This document shows, piece by piece, positions 5,036 through 5,949 of a DNA stretch of 5,949 bases. Positions within the stretch are counted from its first letter, which is position 1. Each line of letters starts with the position of its first letter. Source of the DNA: an uncultured Carnobacterium sp. (GTDB lineage: Bacteria; Bacillota; Bacilli; Lactobacillales; Aerococcaceae). Position numbers and translations under genes: made by a program. The notes beneath the pieces are model-generated. The model worked only from the letters and a program-made list of their open reading frames with translations, had not been told where the DNA came from and searched no databases. The stretch is from NCBI GenBank assembly GCA_937923125.1, contig CALALK010000267.1, forward strand, positions 1 through 5,949, in the 5' to 3' direction.

Positions 5036-5949
5036 TAATTCAGTAATCTCTTCTAAATCAAGTGACTTTCTGATGACATTCGAAACGCGAATCTTCTCAG
5101 CTTCTGGAATGACAAAATAATAAACGCCATTAATCATCGCTCCATCCCCATTAATCGTATCTGACTCAAAATGTTGGAGAGCTTCTTTATGCGTTTGAGC
5201 AATTTGGAATAATTTTTCTACTGTAAAGTTTGTTTTTACTGAATTCTCTAATGTTTTAAGAATTTCTTCGTATTTAGTCACTGAACCTAGTGTTAATAAT
5301 TTTTCAACAAGTTTTTGAATCACATACTGTTGACGTTTTTGACGACCTGTATCTCCTTCTGGATCATCATAACGCATACGTGCATATCGAAGAGCTGCCT
5401 CCCCGTCTACATGACGTGTGACACCTTCAGTAAAGGACTCATCCTCATACGTGAATGTTAACGCTGGCGTAATTTCTAATCCACCTACTGCGTCAACAAG
5501 GCCCATCAATCCTTGCATATCTACGGTTACATAGTAGTCAATTGGGACGTTAAGCATATTTTGTACACTATTAATTGAAAATTGTTCTTTACCAAAGGCA
5601 TATGCATGGTTAATTTTATCAAAAGTGCCATATCCAATAATTTCCGTATAAGAATCACGAGGAATACTAATCATCGTTGTTTTCTTTTGTTTTGGATTTA
5701 CAGTCACAAGAAGCATCGTATCTGAACGCCCTACTTCAGTATCGCGACCATAAGCACCATTATCAATTCCTAATAGTAGTACCGAAAAACTGCTATCATC
5801 TGTTAATTCTTTATCACGTAATTGCACGGTTTCCACCTTTTGATGGATGGCATCTTCTGCTTGAGAAATTCGACTCCATGCATAAGCTGCACCAGCAATA
5901 ATCACCGCGCCAACTACCAGTAAAATCGTTAAAACAACTTTTCTTAATT
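4676..5949 (-). CDS. LytR-CpsA-Psr (LCP) family protein with long low-complexity tail (5' end outside window)
   Basis: A membrane-anchored ligase for wall polymers, incomplete at its N-terminus. An in-frame GTG at 5905 is not a credible start: the frame is open to the right edge, and the 14 codons before the GTG read LRKVVLTILLVVGA, which supplies the basic flank and first half of the membrane helix (visible residues 4-24). No ATG, GTG or TTG start lies between 5905 and the edge, so the true start is outside. The visible part is 423 residues. LCP motifs, numbered from the first complete codon: LLLGID (57-62), R74 and D76 in GRSDTM, IPRD with R97-D98, VDAVGG (151-156), and ARMRYDDPEGDTGRQKRQ (189-206). 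After the domain comes a 119-residue tail (305-423), first Asn/Ser/Tyr-rich, then Pro/Thr/Ala/Gln-rich, which is absent from the downstream paralogue. It is the first gene of the visible operon. Confidence 0.96.
   Translation of the reverse strand, partial: LRKVVLTILLVVGAVIIAGAAYAWSRISQAEDAIHQKVETVQLRDKELTDDSSFSVLLLGIDNGAYGRDTEVGRSDTMLLVTVNPKQKKTTMISIPRDSYTEIIGYGTFDKINHAYAFGKEQFSINSVQNMLNVPIDYYVTVDMQGLMGLVDAVGGLEITPALTFTYEDESFTEGVTRHVDGEAALRYARMRYDDPEGDTGRQKRQQYVIQKLVEKLLTLGSVTKYEEILKTLENSVKTNFTVEKLFQIAQTHKEALQHFESDTINGDGAMINGVYYFVIPEAEKIRVSNVIRKSLDLEEITELKHIETKETQSSVNIEQNAPQNNSGVQEQGDTYVEPNVTPNYNNSYNNNNYSNNSNDDDEYVEPTNPSNNSGGSSAVTPTAPATQATAAPEQPQPVQPTRSAPTTQAPVAPTQPTQKQNP
5330..5383. repeat. 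Direct repeat copy 2, conserved LCP motif
   Basis: Partner of 3980-4033, with 52 of 54 bases the same. It lies in the upstream LCP gene and encodes the same 18 residues. Just outside this block the two genes diverge markedly at the nucleotide level. Confidence 0.85.

Noticed and set aside
4748..5046. Two plus-strand frames giving Cys/Ile/Val/Tyr-rich, membrane-like products
   Set aside because: They are the reverse-strand shadow of the Asn- and Pro/Thr-rich LCP tail; the hydrophobic look is a codon artefact.
5677..5901. Plus-strand frame of 74 codons near the right edge
   Set aside because: It is antisense to the LCP membrane anchor and start of the LCP domain, with no recognisable product.
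5903..5905. GTG as the true start of the first LCP gene
   Set aside because: The open frame upstream supplies the rest of a membrane helix, and starting here would cut that helix in half.
1..5949. Search by eye for terminators, tRNA/rRNA, CRISPR repeats, insertion-sequence ends and toxin-antitoxin pairs
   Set aside because: Genes are packed with gaps of at most 23 bases, and no hairpin with a T-run, inverted end or spaced repeat array was seen.

Overview
The window is a stretch of cell-envelope polysaccharide (teichoic-acid- or capsule-like) genes from a low-GC Gram-positive bacterium. Strong Shine-Dalgarno sites (AGGAG/GGAG type), AT-rich codon use, two LytR-CpsA-Psr (LCP) proteins and the TarI/TarJ/LicD set all point to Firmicutes. 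The style of the LCP proteins suggests Lactobacillales (enterococcus/streptococcus-like), but the genus cannot be fixed from the sequence alone.

Every gene lies on the minus strand, so transcription runs from the right edge to the left edge. In that order: (1) an LCP protein with a long Asn- and Pro/Thr-rich tail, whose N-terminus lies beyond the right edge (4676-5949); (2) a second, tail-less LCP paralogue (3617-4657); (3) TarI, a ribitol-5-phosphate cytidylyltransferase (2886-3593); (4) TarJ, a ribulose-5-phosphate reductase (1856-2884); (5) a LicD-family phosphotransferase (1002-1841); (6) a family 2 glycosyltransferase (62-1018); (7) possibly the first codons of a further gene running off the left edge (1-47). 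Gaps between genes are 1 to 23 bases and one pair overlaps by 17. There is no gene-free stretch of any size, no terminator and no visible internal promoter, so this is the interior of one long operon.

The genes form a readable pathway. TarJ reduces ribulose-5-phosphate to ribitol-5-phosphate, and TarI activates it to CDP-ribitol. The LicD protein is the only obvious CDP-alditol user in the window and is the likely ribitol-phosphate transferase. The glycosyltransferase adds a sugar to the same glycan, and the LCP proteins attach the finished polymer to the cell wall outside the membrane. No TarF/TarK/TarL-type polymerase is present, so ribitol-phosphate is more likely a decoration or repeat-unit component than a poly(ribitol-phosphate) main chain, unless the polymerase lies outside.

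The most interesting points are the TarI-TarJ-LicD trio, a bacterial counterpart of the human ISPD-fukutin/FKRP ribitol-phosphate pathway; a sharp fall in GC content at the LicD/glycosyltransferase junction near 1018, which suggests the edge of an exchangeable serotype-specific segment; and the paired LCP genes, which share an identical 18-residue block but differ completely at the C-terminus. I see no wholly new system, mobile element, CRISPR array or RNA gene.
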